Shown: positions 44,346 through 54,174 of the stretch, one piece after another
How the letters are laid out: each line of letters opens with the position of its first letter
How positions within the stretch are numbered: position 1 is the stretch's first letter
From: Burkholderia sp. Leaf177
Lineage (GTDB): Bacteria; Pseudomonadota; Gammaproteobacteria; Burkholderiales; Burkholderiaceae
Direction of reading: 5' to 3'
DNA length: 64,000 bases
Assembly (NCBI RefSeq): GCF_001424345.1
Contig: NZ_LMPF01000004.1
Location: forward strand, 124,001-188,000
The notes under the pieces: generated by a model
Database searches by the model: none
What the model was told of the DNA's origin: nothing
The model's input: only the letters and a program-made list of their open reading frames with translations
Program-made: the position numbers and the translations under genes

Positions 44346-45866
44346 CTAAAGCGCATCCCTGAGCTTGTGCTTCAACACCTTTCCCGTCGATGCCGCCGGC
44401 AATGCCGCCAGCACGCGGATCTCCGCCGGGCGCTTGTAAGGCGCAAGCCGAGCGGCGCACCACTCGACAATGTCATCGGGCAGCGCATGCACCGACGGCA
44501 GCAGTTCGACAAACGCGACCACTTCCTCGTTACCTTCGACCGTCCGTCCGATCACCGCCGATTGCAGCACGCCGGGATGCGCATTCAGCACGTTCTCGAC
44601 TTCCGCCGGGTACACGTTGAAGCCCGAACGAATGATCAGCTCCTTGCTGCGCCCCGCAATGACCAGCGCGCCATCCGGCTCCAGCCGCGCAAGGTCGCCG
44701 GTTTTGAGCCAGCCTTCCTCGGTGACCGTCGTCCGCGTTTGAGCTTCGTTGCGGTAATAACCGAGCATCACGTTCGGGCCACGCACCCACAATTCGCCGA
44801 CTTCCCCCGTGGGGACATCGACACCATCCATTCCGACGAAACGCAATTCGATGCCCGGAATCGGATGGCCGGCCGCGCAATCTTCGCGCGGGGCATCGAG
44901 CATGGTCTGCGCAATGGTCGGGCTACTTTCCGTCATGCCATAACCGTTGTGCAGCGGAACTTTGTAGAGCGCTTCGACGCGGGCTTTCAACGCGGGATCG
45001 AGTGGCGAACCGCCTGAATAAGCAAAACGCAGCGCCGGTGCGTGCCAGGGTGCACGGCCGGTCTGCACATGTTCGACGAGCTTTGCGTGCATGGCCGGCA
45101 CGCCCTGGAAGATCGAGATGTTTTCTTCGGCCAGCGCGTCGCAAACGGCATCGGGCGCGAAGCGCGGCGCGAGCCTGAGCGTAGCGCCCGCGTACAAGCT
45201 GCCGAGGCAAACCGATGCCAGCCCGTACACGTGCGTGACCGGCAGAACGGCGTAGACCACGTCGTCGGGCGTTACGCGCCGCAATGTGCTGGAAATTGCC
45301 GCGATGAACAGCAAATTCCGATGCGACAGCATCACGCCTTTTGGCGCGCCAGTCGTGCCCGTGGTGTAGATCAACGCGGCGCATTGCCGGGCGGGATCGG
45401 TTTCGATGGGTTCGGGTGTGACCGAATTATCCGTGATGAATTGCCATGTATCGGCGCTCGCCAAGGCGTTCAAGCGCTCGGCATGATCCGCGGCGTCTTT
45501 CGATGCCTCGACCGTGAACGCGACCAAACGCGGTCTGGCGTGATCGCGGATGGCATCGACTTCACTTGCGGAAAGGCGTGCATTCGTGAGCAAACACCAT
45601 GCATTCAGCTTCGATGCCGCGAACATCAGCACGATCTGCGCGATGCAATTTTCACTCACGATCATCACGCGATCACCGCCTTTCACGCCGAGTTCGGCAA
45701 GCTGTCTTGCGGTGTCGTTGACGCTTTGCAGAAGGTCCGCCGCGCTCAAACGTCGTCCGTCCTCGATCAGCACGACATGCTGCGGCGCGCGCGCGGCAAG
45801 ACGCTCGGGGATATCCGAGATGCGCTGCGGCAGCGCGCGAAGCAATGCATCGACATCGATTTCCAT
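44346..45866 (-). CDS. AMP-dependent acyl-CoA synthetase/ligase
   Basis: A 506-residue adenylate-forming enzyme activating a carboxylic acid to its CoA thioester. Motifs: YTTGTTGAPKGVMLSH near 168, YGMTESSPTIAQ, the WLKTGDLARLEPDG block, KELIIRSGFNVYPAEVENVL, and catalytic Lys in ASTGKVLKHKL at the C-terminus. It starts 1 bp after the stop of the acyl-CoA dehydrogenase, so it is the second gene of a two-gene operon. Chain length and substrate are unknown. Confidence 0.9.
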   Translation of the reverse strand: MEIDVDALLRALPQRISDIPERLAARAPQHVVLIEDGRRLSAADLLQSVNDTARQLAELGVKGGDRVMIVSENCIAQIVLMFAASKLNAWCLLTNARLSASEVDAIRDHARPRLVAFTVEASKDAADHAERLNALASADTWQFITDNSVTPEPIETDPARQCAALIYTTGTTGAPKGVMLSHRNLLFIAAISSTLRRVTPDDVVYAVLPVTHVYGLASVCLGSLYAGATLRLAPRFAPDAVCDALAEENISIFQGVPAMHAKLVEHVQTGRAPWHAPALRFAYSGGSPLDPALKARVEALYKVPLHNGYGMTESSPTIAQTMLDAPREDCAAGHPIPGIELRFVGMDGVDVPTGEVGELWVRGPNVMLGYYRNEAQTRTTVTEEGWLKTGDLARLEPDGALVIAGRSKELIIRSGFNVYPAEVENVLNAHPGVLQSAVIGRTVEGNEEVVAFVELLPSVHALPDDIVEWCAARLAPYKRPAEIRVLAALPAASTGKVLKHKLRDAL

Positions 45867-45867
45867 C

Positions 45868-47019
45868 TTAAATCTCCGTGCCGCGCATCAAACCGCGCGC
45901 GATGATCACTTGCTGAATCTGCGACGTGCCTTCGTAGAGCCGGAACAATCGCACATCGCGATAAAACCGCTCGATGCCATATTCCGAGATATAGCCCGCG
46001 CCGCCGTGAATCTGCACCGCGCGGTCCGCCACGCGGCCGCACATTTCGGTCGCGAAGTATTTCGCGCACGACGCTTCCACCGATACATCGCGGCCTTCGT
46101 CGCGGCGTCGGGCGGCGTCGAGCACCATGCATTCGGCCGCGTAGATCTCGGTCTTGCTGTCGGCGAGCATGCCTTGCACGAGTTGGAATTCGACGATCGG
46201 CTGGCCGAATTGCTTGCGTTCGGTCGCATAGGCGAGAGCGTCGCGCAGCATCCGTTTTGCCGCTCCGATAGCCACGGCCGCAATATGCAGGCGGCCTTTG
46301 TCGAGCACTTTCATGGCGGTCTTGAAGCCGACGCCTTCCACGCCGCCGATCAATTGCCCGGCAGGAATGCGGCAATTTTCGAAGATCACGTCGCACGTAT
46401 GCGCGCCGCGTTGCCCCATTTTTTTATCGGGCTTTCCAAGCGACAATCCCGGCGATTCCCGCTCCACGATGAACGCCGAAATCCCGCTTGCGCCTCTTGC
46501 GTCGCTCGTGCGCGCCATCACCGTATAGATGCCGGCCTCCGGCGCGTTCGTGATGTAGCGCTTCGTGCCGTTCAGCACGTAATGCTCGCCGTCCTTTCGT
46601 GCCGACGTTTTCAACGACGCCGCATCCGAACCCGAATCCGGCTCGGTCAGGCAAAACGAGCCGATCAGATCGCCCGCGGCAAGCTTCGGCAAATAGTGAC
46701 GCTTCTGCTCCTCGCTGCCGTCGAGCAAGATGCCGATGGAACCAATGCCGTTGTTTGTCCCGATCACCGACCTGAACGCCGGCGATGTCTGGCCGAGTTC
46801 GAACGCCACGCGCACTTCCTCTTCCATCGTGAGGCCGAGGCCGCCGTACGCTTCCGGAATCGTCAATCCAAACAGTCCGATTTCGCGCATGGCCGCGAGG
46901 ACATCGGCGGGAATCTGGTCGGTTTCGTCGACTTCTGCTTCGCGCGGCACGAGCGTCTCGCGCACGAAACGGCGGATGGCGTCTTCGAGCAAGGTCTGGG
47001 TTTCTGAATCGCGAATCAC
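45868..47019 (-). CDS. Acyl-CoA dehydrogenase
   Basis: A 383-residue FAD enzyme for alpha,beta-desaturation of an acyl-CoA. Motifs: GSFCLTEPDSGSDAASL near 120, KRYITNAPEAGIYTVMARTS, and the C-terminal LYEGTSQIQQVIIARGLM with the likely catalytic Glu. GTG at 47017-47019 is taken as the start since GGAG lies 8 bp upstream; an open frame of 24 codons before it has no site. With the ligase it forms a small acid-activation and oxidation pair. Confidence 0.9.
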   Translation of the reverse strand: MIRDSETQTLLEDAIRRFVRETLVPREAEVDETDQIPADVLAAMREIGLFGLTIPEAYGGLGLTMEEEVRVAFELGQTSPAFRSVIGTNNGIGSIGILLDGSEEQKRHYLPKLAAGDLIGSFCLTEPDSGSDAASLKTSARKDGEHYVLNGTKRYITNAPEAGIYTVMARTSDARGASGISAFIVERESPGLSLGKPDKKMGQRGAHTCDVIFENCRIPAGQLIGGVEGVGFKTAMKVLDKGRLHIAAVAIGAAKRMLRDALAYATERKQFGQPIVEFQLVQGMLADSKTEIYAAECMVLDAARRRDEGRDVSVEASCAKYFATEMCGRVADRAVQIHGGAGYISEYGIERFYRDVRLFRLYEGTSQIQQVIIARGLMRGTEI

Positions 47020-47144
47020 GTTTGAATCTCCAATGTGGCGCAGGCCAGAGAGCATTTCCGAACGATCGTGCCACAGTAAATCCGCTCGCACAATTGGCCG
47101 TTCGGCCGATGGTGGCCGTGCTTTCGCGCCGCTACAATGCCGTC

Positions 47145-47636
47145 ATGTCCAAGGTAAAACACATTTCCGAAACGCCGGCGACGCAGTTCTTGCGCCGGCA
47201 TAAGGTCGAATTCGGCGAGCATCCTTATGAATATGTCGAACATGGCGGCACGGAAGAATCCGCGCGCCAACTCGGCGTAGACGAGCATTCGGTCGTCAAG
47301 ACGTTGGTCATGGAAGACGAGCATGCAAAGCCGCTGATTGTCCTCATGCACGGCGACAAAACCGTATCGACCAAGAATCTCGCGCGGCAGATCGGCGCGA
47401 AACGGGTTGAGCCGTGCAAGCCTGAAGTCGCGAACCGCCACTCGGGTTTCCTGATCGGCGGCACGTCGCCTTTCGGTACGCGAAAGGCTATGCCCGTGTA
47501 CGCGGAGTCCAGCATTTTCGATCTCGGCACAATTTATCTGAACGGCGGGCGTCGCGGGTATCTGGTAAGTATCAAGCCGCAAATCCTGACCGAGTTGCTG
47601 CAGGCCACGCCCGTGAATTGCGCGAGCGTCGATTAG
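47145..47636 (+). CDS. ybaK: Cys-tRNA(Pro) deacylase YbaK
   Basis: A 163-residue editing protein clearing mischarged Cys-tRNA(Pro). Blocks: TPATQFLRRHKVEFGEHPYEY at the start (split near residue 12), VVKTLVMEDEHAKPLIVLMHGD, and the FLIGGTSPFGTRKAMPVYAE signature near 103-122. The ATG at 47145 has no ribosome site; TACAAT at 47133-47138 is 7 bp before it, so it may be read from a leaderless mRNA. The long frame upstream is not coding. Confidence 0.93.
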   Translation: MSKVKHISETPATQFLRRHKVEFGEHPYEYVEHGGTEESARQLGVDEHSVVKTLVMEDEHAKPLIVLMHGDKTVSTKNLARQIGAKRVEPCKPEVANRHSGFLIGGTSPFGTRKAMPVYAESSIFDLGTIYLNGGRRGYLVSIKPQILTELLQATPVNCASVD

Positions 47637-47687
47637 AATGCGCGTCTTGAAATCCCGCTCTCCGTTTCCGAAGACAAGAAGAAATCA

Positions 47688-48308
47688 ATGAACAATGCGA
47701 TCGTCGCTGTGGTGGCTTATTTGATCGGGTCGATCTCGTTTGCGGTCGTGGTGAGTTCGGCCATGGGCCTCGCCGATCCGCGTTCGTACGGCTCCGGTAA
47801 TCCGGGCGCGACAAACGTGCTGCGCACGGGCAACAAGCTGGCCGCCGTTCTGACATTGCTCGGCGATGCCTTCAAGGGCTGGTTCGCCGTATGGCTCGTG
47901 GTGCATTTCGGGGCGCGCTTCGGACTGGATTCAACCGCCGTTGCGCTCGCGGCGATTGCTGTTTTTCTCGGGCACCTGTACCCAATATTTTTCAAGTTCC
48001 AGGGCGGGAAGGGTGTGGCAACGGCTGCGGGCGTGCTGCTCGCGATTCATCCCGTGCTCGGGCTGGCTACCTTGCTGACTTGGGTCATCATCGCGTTCTT
48101 CTTCCGGTATTCGTCGCTGGCCGCGTTGGTATCGGCGGTATTCGCGCCTTTCTTCGATGTCTTCCTGTTCGGGCCAAGCCGTATATCGTTGGCAGTTGCC
48201 GCAATGAGCGCGCTCTTGATCTGGCGGCATCGCGGCAATATCAAGAAGTTGCTCGATGGGAAGGAAAGTCGCATCGGACAAAAGAAGGCGGCGCAATCGC
48301 CTCAATAG
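47688..48308 (+). CDS. plsY: Glycerol-3-phosphate acyltransferase PlsY
   Basis: A 206-residue inner-membrane enzyme transferring acyl from acyl-phosphate to G3P, the first step of phospholipid synthesis. It has about five helices and the signature [14 protein letters not shown] near 37-50, [17 protein letters not shown] near 100, and a [21 protein letters not shown] segment. It lies 51 bp after ybaK. A terminator follows. Confidence 0.96.
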   Translation: MNNAIVAVVAYLIGSISFAVVVSSAMGLADPRSYGSGNPGATNVLRTGNKLAAVLTLLGDAFKGWFAVWLVVHFGARFGLDSTAVALAAIAVFLGHLYPIFFKFQGGKGVATAAGVLLAIHPVLGLATLLTWVIIAFFFRYSSLAALVSAVFAPFFDVFLFGPSRISLAVAAMSALLIWRHRGNIKKLLDGKESRIGQKKAAQSPQ

Positions 48309-48334
48309 CGCTTTAACAAGCCGGCGCAAAACAA

Positions 48335-48359
48335 GAAAGCCGCCTGAAAGGCGGCTTTG
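48335..48359. terminator. Bidirectional terminator between plsY and yajQ
   Basis: AAAGCCGCC (48337-48345) pairs with GGCGGCTTT (48350-48358) around a short TGAA loop, A/T-flanked on both sides. Confidence 0.85.
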
Positions 48360-48388
48360 CTCTCCAACGCGTCAAGCTCTCCGGATCA

Positions 48389-48874
48389 TCAATCCCGAAA
48401 ATTATTAAAATCCAGCGGCGCGTCCGTCACATCCTTCTTCAGCATGGCGATTGCGCTTTGCAGGTCGTCGCGCTTCGTGCCGTTGATGCGCACTGCGTCG
48501 CCCTGAATGCTCGCCTGGACCTTGATCTTGCTGTCCTTGACCATCTTGACGATCTTCTTCGCCAGCTCGCCGGTCACACCTTTCTTGACCTCAACGACTT
48601 GCTTCAGCTTGTCGCCGCCAATCTTCTCGATCTTGCCGTAATCCAGAAATCGCACGTCTACGTTGCGCTTTGCCAGCTTCGACAACATCACGTCCTTGAC
48701 CTGGCCGAGCTTGAAATCGTCGTCGGCAAAAAGCGTCAGGTCACGTTCTTTTTGCTCGATGCGCGAGTCCGAACCCTTGAAGTCGAAGCGTGTGGAGATC
48801 TCCTTGTTCGACTGCTCGATGGCGTTTTTCACCTCGATCATGTTTGCTTCGCTGACGACGTCAAACGATGGCAT
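48389..48874 (-). CDS. YajQ family nucleotide (cyclic di-GMP) binding protein
   Basis: A 161-residue cytoplasmic protein of the YajQ family. It begins [38 protein letters not shown] and [19 protein letters not shown] are the family marks. A Xanthomonas homologue binds c-di-GMP and acts with a LysR regulator; whether that holds here is unknown. ATG 48872-48874 has GGGGA 8 bp upstream; a 20-codon upstream extension is rejected. Confidence 0.92.
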   Translation of the reverse strand: MPSFDVVSEANMIEVKNAIEQSNKEISTRFDFKGSDSRIEQKERDLTLFADDDFKLGQVKDVMLSKLAKRNVDVRFLDYGKIEKIGGDKLKQVVEVKKGVTGELAKKIVKMVKDSKIKVQASIQGDAVRINGTKRDDLQSAIAMLKKDVTDAPLDFNNFRD

Positions 48875-48998
48875 TTGCATTCCCCTTCGTTGAGGCGAGG
48901 CGCCAGACTGCCTGCACGCACTCGCTATAATCACTAACCAACGTCATTCTACCGATGCCGTCCCGGTTTGCCCAAGACCACTCCTCAGTGTTGCCTCA

Positions 48999-50018
48999 AT
49001 GTCCGAGTACGAACTCCTCTCCAATTACCCGCTACTCGCGCACAACACGTTCGGTTTCGATGTCCGCGCCAAACACGCTGTCCGGCTGACAGAAGAGGCG
49101 CAAATCGCGGCGCTTGCTCTGGACGAACGCCTCAACGGCCAGGCGCGCCTGATTCTCGGCGGCGGCAGCAATATCGTGCTGACGAAGGATTTCGACGGCG
49201 TCGCGTTGCTGATGGACCTGCGCGGCCGCCGAATAGTCGATGAAGACAAAGAAGCCGTCTACATCGAAGCCGGTGCGGGAGAAAACTGGCATGAATTCGT
49301 TGCGTGGACCTTGTCGCAAGGTTTTCCAGGACTCGAAAATCTCGCGCTGATTCCCGGCACGGTCGGCGCGGCGCCGATCCAGAACATCGGTGCGTATGGC
49401 CTTGAAATGGGCGAGCGCTTCGAGCGCTTGCGGGCGATCGAATTATCGACGGGACGAACGCACGAATTCGATCGCGATGCGTGCGCGTTCGGTTATCGCG
49501 ACAGCTTTTTCAAGCGCGAAGGGCGCGGGCGTTTTGTGATCGTATCGGTGACGTTTCGTCTGCCGAAAAAATGGACGCCGCGCGCGGAATACGCGGACAT
49601 CGCGCGCGTGCTGGAAAGCGGCGCGGCGGATAATCCCCAAGCCATTTTTAATGCCGTGGTCTCTGTTCGTCAGGCAAAGCTGCCGGACTGGCGCGTGCTT
49701 GGAAACGCCGGAAGCTTCTTCAAGAATCCAGTGATCAGCGCGGCCGAGTTCAATGCGTTGAAGGCGCGGGAACCGGAAGTCGTGTCGTACAAACAGCCGG
49801 ACGGGCAGTTCAAGCTAGCGGCAGGCTGGCTGATCGACCGATGCGGCTGGAAAGGCCGCTCAATCGGCGGGGCCGCGGTGCTCGACCGGCAAGCGCTGGT
49901 GCTGGTGAATCGCGGCGGCGCGTCGGGCGCGCAAATCCTCGAACTCGCCGATGCCATCAAGCGCGACGTTCAAACGCGATTCGGCGTGGAACTGGAAGCC
50001 GAGCCGGTCTGCCTTTAA
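48999..50018 (+). CDS. murB: UDP-N-acetylenolpyruvoylglucosamine reductase
   Basis: A 339-residue FAD enzyme making UDP-MurNAc for peptidoglycan. Motifs: [28 protein letters not shown] near 52, [20 protein letters not shown] near 125, [22 protein letters not shown] and a C-terminal [17 protein letters not shown] block. The length fits type I MurB. No ribosome site is clear before the ATG; TATAAT at 48926-48931 may be its promoter -10. A terminator follows. Confidence 0.96.
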   Translation: MSEYELLSNYPLLAHNTFGFDVRAKHAVRLTEEAQIAALALDERLNGQARLILGGGSNIVLTKDFDGVALLMDLRGRRIVDEDKEAVYIEAGAGENWHEFVAWTLSQGFPGLENLALIPGTVGAAPIQNIGAYGLEMGERFERLRAIELSTGRTHEFDRDACAFGYRDSFFKREGRGRFVIVSVTFRLPKKWTPRAEYADIARVLESGAADNPQAIFNAVVSVRQAKLPDWRVLGNAGSFFKNPVISAAEFNALKAREPEVVSYKQPDGQFKLAAGWLIDRCGWKGRSIGGAAVLDRQALVLVNRGGASGAQILELADAIKRDVQTRFGVELEAEPVCL

Positions 50019-50040
50019 AAGCGTGGCGATAGAGGCCGCA

Positions 50041-50069
50041 AAAAAAACCCGCCGGAAGGCGGGTTTTTC
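50041..50069. terminator. Bidirectional terminator between murB and argG
   Basis: AAAAAACCCGCC / GGCGGGTTTTT with a GGAA loop; strong on both strands. Confidence 0.93.
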
Positions 50070-50086
50070 ACATTTTCTACTAAAGC

Positions 50087-51316
50087 TCAACCACCGCGCT
50101 TGCGACGCGCATTTTCAGCAATCCGCATCCGCAGTGCATTCAGCTTGATAAACCCGCCGGCGTCGGCTTGATCGTAGGCGCCGCCGTCGTCGTCGAACGT
50201 AGCGATGTTCTTGTCGAACAGCGTTTCCTTCGAATCACGCGCCACCACCGTCACGCTGCCCTTATACAGCTTCACGCGCGTCCAGCCGTTCACCTTGTCT
50301 TGCGTGTGATCGATCAGCACTTGCAGCGCGCGGCGCTCCGGGCTCCACCAATATCCGTTGTAAATCAGCGCGGCGTAACGCGGCATCAGGTCATCCTTCA
50401 GATGCGCGACTTCGCGATCCAGTGTGATCGACTCAATTCCACGATGCGCCTTGAGCATGATCGTGCCGCCCGGCGTTTCATAGCAACCGCGCGACTTCAT
50501 GCCAACGTACCGGTTCTCGACCAGATCCAGCCGCCCGATGCCATGCTTGCCGCCAATCGCGTTCAACTCGGTGAGCATATCCGCCGGCGACAGACGCTTG
50601 CCATTCAAAGCAACCGGATCGCCTTTCTCGAATTCGATATCCAGATATTCCGGTGCATCCGGCGCATCTTCCGGCGCGACGGTCCAACGCCACATATCGG
50701 CTTCTGCCTCGGCTTTCGGATCTTCCAGATGGCGGCCTTCGAACGAAATGTGCAGCAGGTTCGCGTCCATGGAGTAGGGCGCGCCGCCTTGCTTGTGCTT
50801 CATTTCGATAGGAATGCCCGCCTTTTCCGCGTAAGCCAGCAGCTTTTCACGCGAGAGCAGATCCCATTCGCGCCACGGCGCGATCACCTTTATGCCCGGT
50901 TCGAGCGAGTAATAGCCAAGCTCGAAACGCACCTGATCGTTACCCTTGCCGGTCGCGCCGTGCGAAACGGCTTGCGCGCCGACGGCCCTCGCAATCTCGA
51001 TCTGACGCTTCGCAATCAGCGGACGCGCGATCGATGTCCCGAGCAGATATTCGCCTTCGTAAATGGTGTTGGCGCGAAACATCGGGAACACGAAGTCGCG
51101 GACAAATTCCTCACGCAGATCTTCGATAAAAATATTGTCCTGCTTGATGCCGAGTTGCAACGCTTTCTTTCGCGCCGGTTCGAGTTCTTCGCCCTGACCG
51201 ATGTCAGCGGTGAACGTCACGACTTCGGCGTCGTAGTTGTCTTGCAACCACTTCAGGATGACGGAGGTATCGAGGCCGCCCGAGTAGGCGAGCACGACTT
51301 TATTGATATCGCTCAT
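50087..51316 (-). CDS. argG: Argininosuccinate synthase
   Basis: A 409-residue cytoplasmic enzyme joining citrulline and aspartate in arginine synthesis. The PP-loop [15 protein letters not shown] is near 7-21; [20 protein letters not shown] and the [16 protein letters not shown] block follow, with [12 protein letters not shown]. It is the about-400-residue type, not the longer E. coli type. It follows argF by 122 bp on the same strand, so the two may be cotranscribed or separately promoted. Confidence 0.97.
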   Translation of the reverse strand: MSDINKVVLAYSGGLDTSVILKWLQDNYDAEVVTFTADIGQGEELEPARKKALQLGIKQDNIFIEDLREEFVRDFVFPMFRANTIYEGEYLLGTSIARPLIAKRQIEIARAVGAQAVSHGATGKGNDQVRFELGYYSLEPGIKVIAPWREWDLLSREKLLAYAEKAGIPIEMKHKQGGAPYSMDANLLHISFEGRHLEDPKAEAEADMWRWTVAPEDAPDAPEYLDIEFEKGDPVALNGKRLSPADMLTELNAIGGKHGIGRLDLVENRYVGMKSRGCYETPGGTIMLKAHRGIESITLDREVAHLKDDLMPRYAALIYNGYWWSPERRALQVLIDHTQDKVNGWTRVKLYKGSVTVVARDSKETLFDKNIATFDDDGGAYDQADAGGFIKLNALRMRIAENARRKRGG

Positions 51317-51438
51317 GGTGAACTCGTATGGCTGGAAAACGGTGTGCGCCGGGCATTCAGCGCGCGGAAAAGCGCTATTTTGACACTAAATGGCGGCCAT
51401 TCCGCATTTTCGGGACGATGCAGCGTTTCAAACCAATC

Positions 51439-52368
51439 TCAATGATTGAGCTTGCCGAGCAGCAGATATTCCATCAACGCCTTCTGAACGTGCAGACGGT
51501 TTTCCGCTTCGTCCCACACAACGCTTTGCGGACCGTCGATCACTTCGGCGCTCACTTCTTCCCCGCGATGCGCCGGCAAGCAGTGCATGAACAGCGCGTC
51601 GGGATTCGCGCGCGCCATCATGTCTGCATCGACGCACCAGTCCGCGAAGGCTTTCTTGCGGACTTCGTTCTCGGCTTCGAAACCCATGCTGGTCCAGACG
51701 TCCGTGGTGACGAGATCGGCGCCGGTGCAGGCGTCGTTTGGATCGGCAAATGCTTCGTAGAACGGCGCGCTTTCGGGCGCAACCAGGCTTGGATCGAGCG
51801 AATATCCGGGCGGCGTGGAAAGGCGCAATTTGAAGCCGAGGATCTGCGCGGCCTCAATCCACGTGTAGAGCATGTTGTTTGCATCGCCGACCCAGGCCAC
51901 GGTTTTCCCCGCGATAGGGCCACGCAATTCGTAATATGTGAAGACGTCGGCGAGAACCTGGCACGGGTGATATTCGTTTGTCAGGCCATTGATCACCGGC
52001 ACGCGCGAATTCTCGGCGAAGCGCTCGATGATGTGCTGGCCGAACGTGCGGATCATGATGATGTCGACCATGCGCGACACGACCTGCGCAGCATCTTCAA
52101 TCGGTTCGCCACGTCCCAGTTGTGTATCGCGTGTGCTGAGAAACACGGCGTGGCCGCCCAGCTGGAAGATACCTGCCTCGAACGAAAGCCGCGTACGCGT
52201 GGAGTTCTTCTCGAAGATCATCGCCAGCGTCCGGTCGTGCAGCGGATGATATGTCTCGTAGCTCTTGAACTTGCGCTTCAGAATGCGTGCGCGTTCAAGC
52301 ACGTAGTCATAGTCGTCGAGGGAGAAATCCTTGAACTGCAGATAGTGGCGAATGTTTTTTTCGGTCAT
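51439..52368 (-). CDS. argF: Ornithine carbamoyltransferase
   Basis: A 309-residue enzyme making citrulline from ornithine and carbamoyl phosphate. The carbamoyl-phosphate site is EKNSTRTRLSFE near 51-62; LGRGEPIEDAAQV, NGLTNEYHPCQVLADVFT and the ornithine-side HCLPAHRGEEVS near 263 complete it. It lies upstream of argG on the same strand. No arginine-repressor box was identified by eye. Confidence 0.97.
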   Translation of the reverse strand: MTEKNIRHYLQFKDFSLDDYDYVLERARILKRKFKSYETYHPLHDRTLAMIFEKNSTRTRLSFEAGIFQLGGHAVFLSTRDTQLGRGEPIEDAAQVVSRMVDIIMIRTFGQHIIERFAENSRVPVINGLTNEYHPCQVLADVFTYYELRGPIAGKTVAWVGDANNMLYTWIEAAQILGFKLRLSTPPGYSLDPSLVAPESAPFYEAFADPNDACTGADLVTTDVWTSMGFEAENEVRKKAFADWCVDADMMARANPDALFMHCLPAHRGEEVSAEVIDGPQSVVWDEAENRLHVQKALMEYLLLGKLNH

Positions 52369-52566
52369 GAAATGCGTACGGCGGCTTCAGCCGGCAATTG
52401 CGCCGGACGGCGCCGCCGTCGTGGTGGTATCGAATTTCAGCATAAAGGAATTTCTGCCATTTGACGAGGTGGTCACAATCGAACGCTTGTCGCGAAAAGC
52501 GGTCTTACGGCCCGTCCGGCGTGGTTCAGCGCCTTTGTGTGCAGTGCGGAAAAAGGCCCTCTGCTG

Positions 52567-52665
52567 TATAATCGGCCTCGTTTCTCCGGCAGCCCTGACT
52601 CCTTTTGGCTGCTCTCAGCACGGCTTCAAAGCGGCGGTTGCGTATCGCCGTTTCCTTTAGCAGCC
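52567..52665 (+). promoter_or_regulatory. Promoter-like TATAAT and structured leader in the argF-DUF3579 gap
   Basis: The 568-bp gap 52369-52936 has no convincing gene. TATAAT at 52567-52572 is a perfect -10, though its -35 is poor. About 35 nt downstream, GGCTGCT (52607-52613) can pair with AGCAGCC (52659-52665), enclosing an inner GGCGG...CCGCC-like stem (GCGGCG with CGCCGT). This could be the start of a long 5' leader of DUF3579 or of a small RNA. Not matched to any family I know. Confidence 0.4.
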
Positions 52666-52936
52666 GTACCCATGGAGTTCGCGGAAATGCTTGTTGCATA
52701 CCGTCACAAGGAAGCCGCAAGGTAGCTGTGGATTGCATCGAAAACAGGTGTGTCGAGGCTTGATACACGTCCGGGCAAGACTGCGCCAATGTGCGAAGTT
52801 TCCACACGTCAGGTTCCACGCAAGGCTTGACTGCGACCGGGCTCATTGAGCAAAAGCTTGGTTTCCGGTTCAACTTGCCAATCGTGCATGCGCGTTTGCC
52901 GGCGGTTTCCGCTGGTCGTCAAACAGGTATTCCTAC

Positions 52937-53269
52937 ATGGCCGAAACAACCCCAACCGAGTACTTTATCCAGGGCGTCACGTCGAACGGCAAGACCTTTC
53001 GGCCGAGTGACTGGTCGGAGCGGCTCTGCGGTGTGATGTCGGGTTATGGCCCAAAGAAGCGCGGGCCGAATGCCCGGCTGACATATTCCATCTATGTACG
53101 CCCCACGTTGCTTGGAAACGTGAAGACGGTGATTCTCGACTCGAGATTGCGTGAGATCGAACCCATGGCTTTCGACTTCGTAATGAACTTCGCAAAGGAC
53201 AACGACTTGCTCGTGACGGAAGCCTGCGAATTGCCGCCACACCATGGAACCCAGCAGCAGGGTTCATAG
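52937..53269 (+). CDS. DUF3579 domain-containing protein
   Basis: A 110-residue protein: YFIQGVTSNGKTFRPSDWSE, RLCGVMSGYGPKKRG and VILDSRLREIEPMAFDFVMN are the DUF3579 blocks, a beta-proteobacterial family of unknown function. Soluble, no signal peptide. Weak AGG 10 bp before the ATG. It is preceded by an unusually long gap with a promoter-like element about 365 bp upstream, and converges with rpsT across a strong terminator. Confidence 0.87.
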   Translation: MAETTPTEYFIQGVTSNGKTFRPSDWSERLCGVMSGYGPKKRGPNARLTYSIYVRPTLLGNVKTVILDSRLREIEPMAFDFVMNFAKDNDLLVTEACELPPHHGTQQQGS

Positions 53270-53336
53270 GGCAGCGCGACGTCAACCTGGAAGCCGTGCT
53301 TTTCAATCCGATCTAAACCGTTTGCCAAGTACACGA

Positions 53337-53366
53337 CAAAAAACCCGCCAAGGCGGGTTTTTTCAT
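53337..53366. terminator. Bidirectional terminator between DUF3579 and rpsT
   Basis: AAAAAACCCGCC with GGCGGGTTTTTT around a short AA-centred loop. Nearly the same hairpin as the one at 50041-50069. Confidence 0.93.
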
Positions 53367-53449
53367 TGCTGCTTTTATTGCCTTTAATCTTTCAGCGCAA
53401 AAAGCAAAAGCCTGTCGCGCCTGAGGCGCGCAGACCGCAACCGGAATCC

Positions 53450-53725
53450 TTAAGCAGCAGGTGCTTGCAGACCCTTGATGGCAGCCGACAGACGGCTCTT
53501 ATGGCGAGCAGCCTTGTTCTTGTGAACGATGCGCTTGTCCGCAATGATGTCGATGGTCTTGACCGACGTCTTGTAGATTTCCGCAGCCTTGGCTTGGTCG
53601 CCGGCGTCGATTGCCTTGCGAACAGCCTTGATGGCGGTGCGGAACTTCGAGCGCAGCGCCGAGTTGTGCGAGTTTGCCTTCGCGCTTTGACGGGCGCGCT
53701 TGCGAGCTTGTGCGGTATTTGCCAT
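53450..53725 (-). CDS. rpsT: 30S ribosomal protein S20
   Basis: A 91-residue basic helical protein binding 16S r[23 protein letters not shown] start, [14 protein letters not shown], and [20 protein letters not shown] near the end. AAGGA lies 7 bp before the ATG. The 449-bp gap upstream (53726-54174) should hold its promoter and that of murJ; I see no other gene in it. Confidence 0.98.
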   Translation of the reverse strand: MANTAQARKRARQSAKANSHNSALRSKFRTAIKAVRKAIDAGDQAKAAEIYKTSVKTIDIIADKRIVHKNKAARHKSRLSAAIKGLQAPAA

Positions 53726-54159
53726 GACGGTTCCTTATCCTGTTCCAGCTATGTGTTTCAGCGCTTCCCGTTTAGCTTCCGGAGCGAGCCCAGCTTGATG
53801 CCGGCCCGGCTCCGCACAAGATAAAACGAGGTCAATCCGTTGCGCTGTTTATGATCAAACTCTCGGGATCGATTGCCCGAAAGCGCAAAAACGTCGAAAG
53901 AAGACGCGAAACCGCAGTGCCTGGTAATTACCTTTGCAGGTGCCCGGTTAAAGGCTTACCCGTGCCGAAAGCGGATTCAGGAGCTTCGAAACCGGCGATT
54001 ATAGCAACGAAATCATGGGACTGGCAAGCGTAGCAGGTTGTGTTGGAGTCGCGGCGCGGCCACGTTCAAATGTGGCCGGGCTGCAGAAGATACCACCATC
54101 GTTGCAAATTCTAACTATTCAGCAATTGTTGCAACGCGTTGCGTTCACGGTGCCGCCCG

Positions 54160-54165
54160 TATAAT
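54160..54165 (+). promoter_or_regulatory. TATAAT -10 element immediately before murJ
   Basis: A perfect TATAAT ends 9 bp before the murJ ATG, which places the expected transcription start within about 3 bp of it. TTGCGT at 54139-54144 is a possible -35 with a short 15-bp spacer. Confidence 0.6.
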
Positions 54166-54174
54166 AAGCGCCCC

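Noticed and set aside
52537..52725. A 62-codon plus-strand frame in the argF-DUF3579 gap
   Set aside because: It starts upstream of the TATAAT, has no ribosome site or recognisable features; the region is better explained as a leader or RNA.
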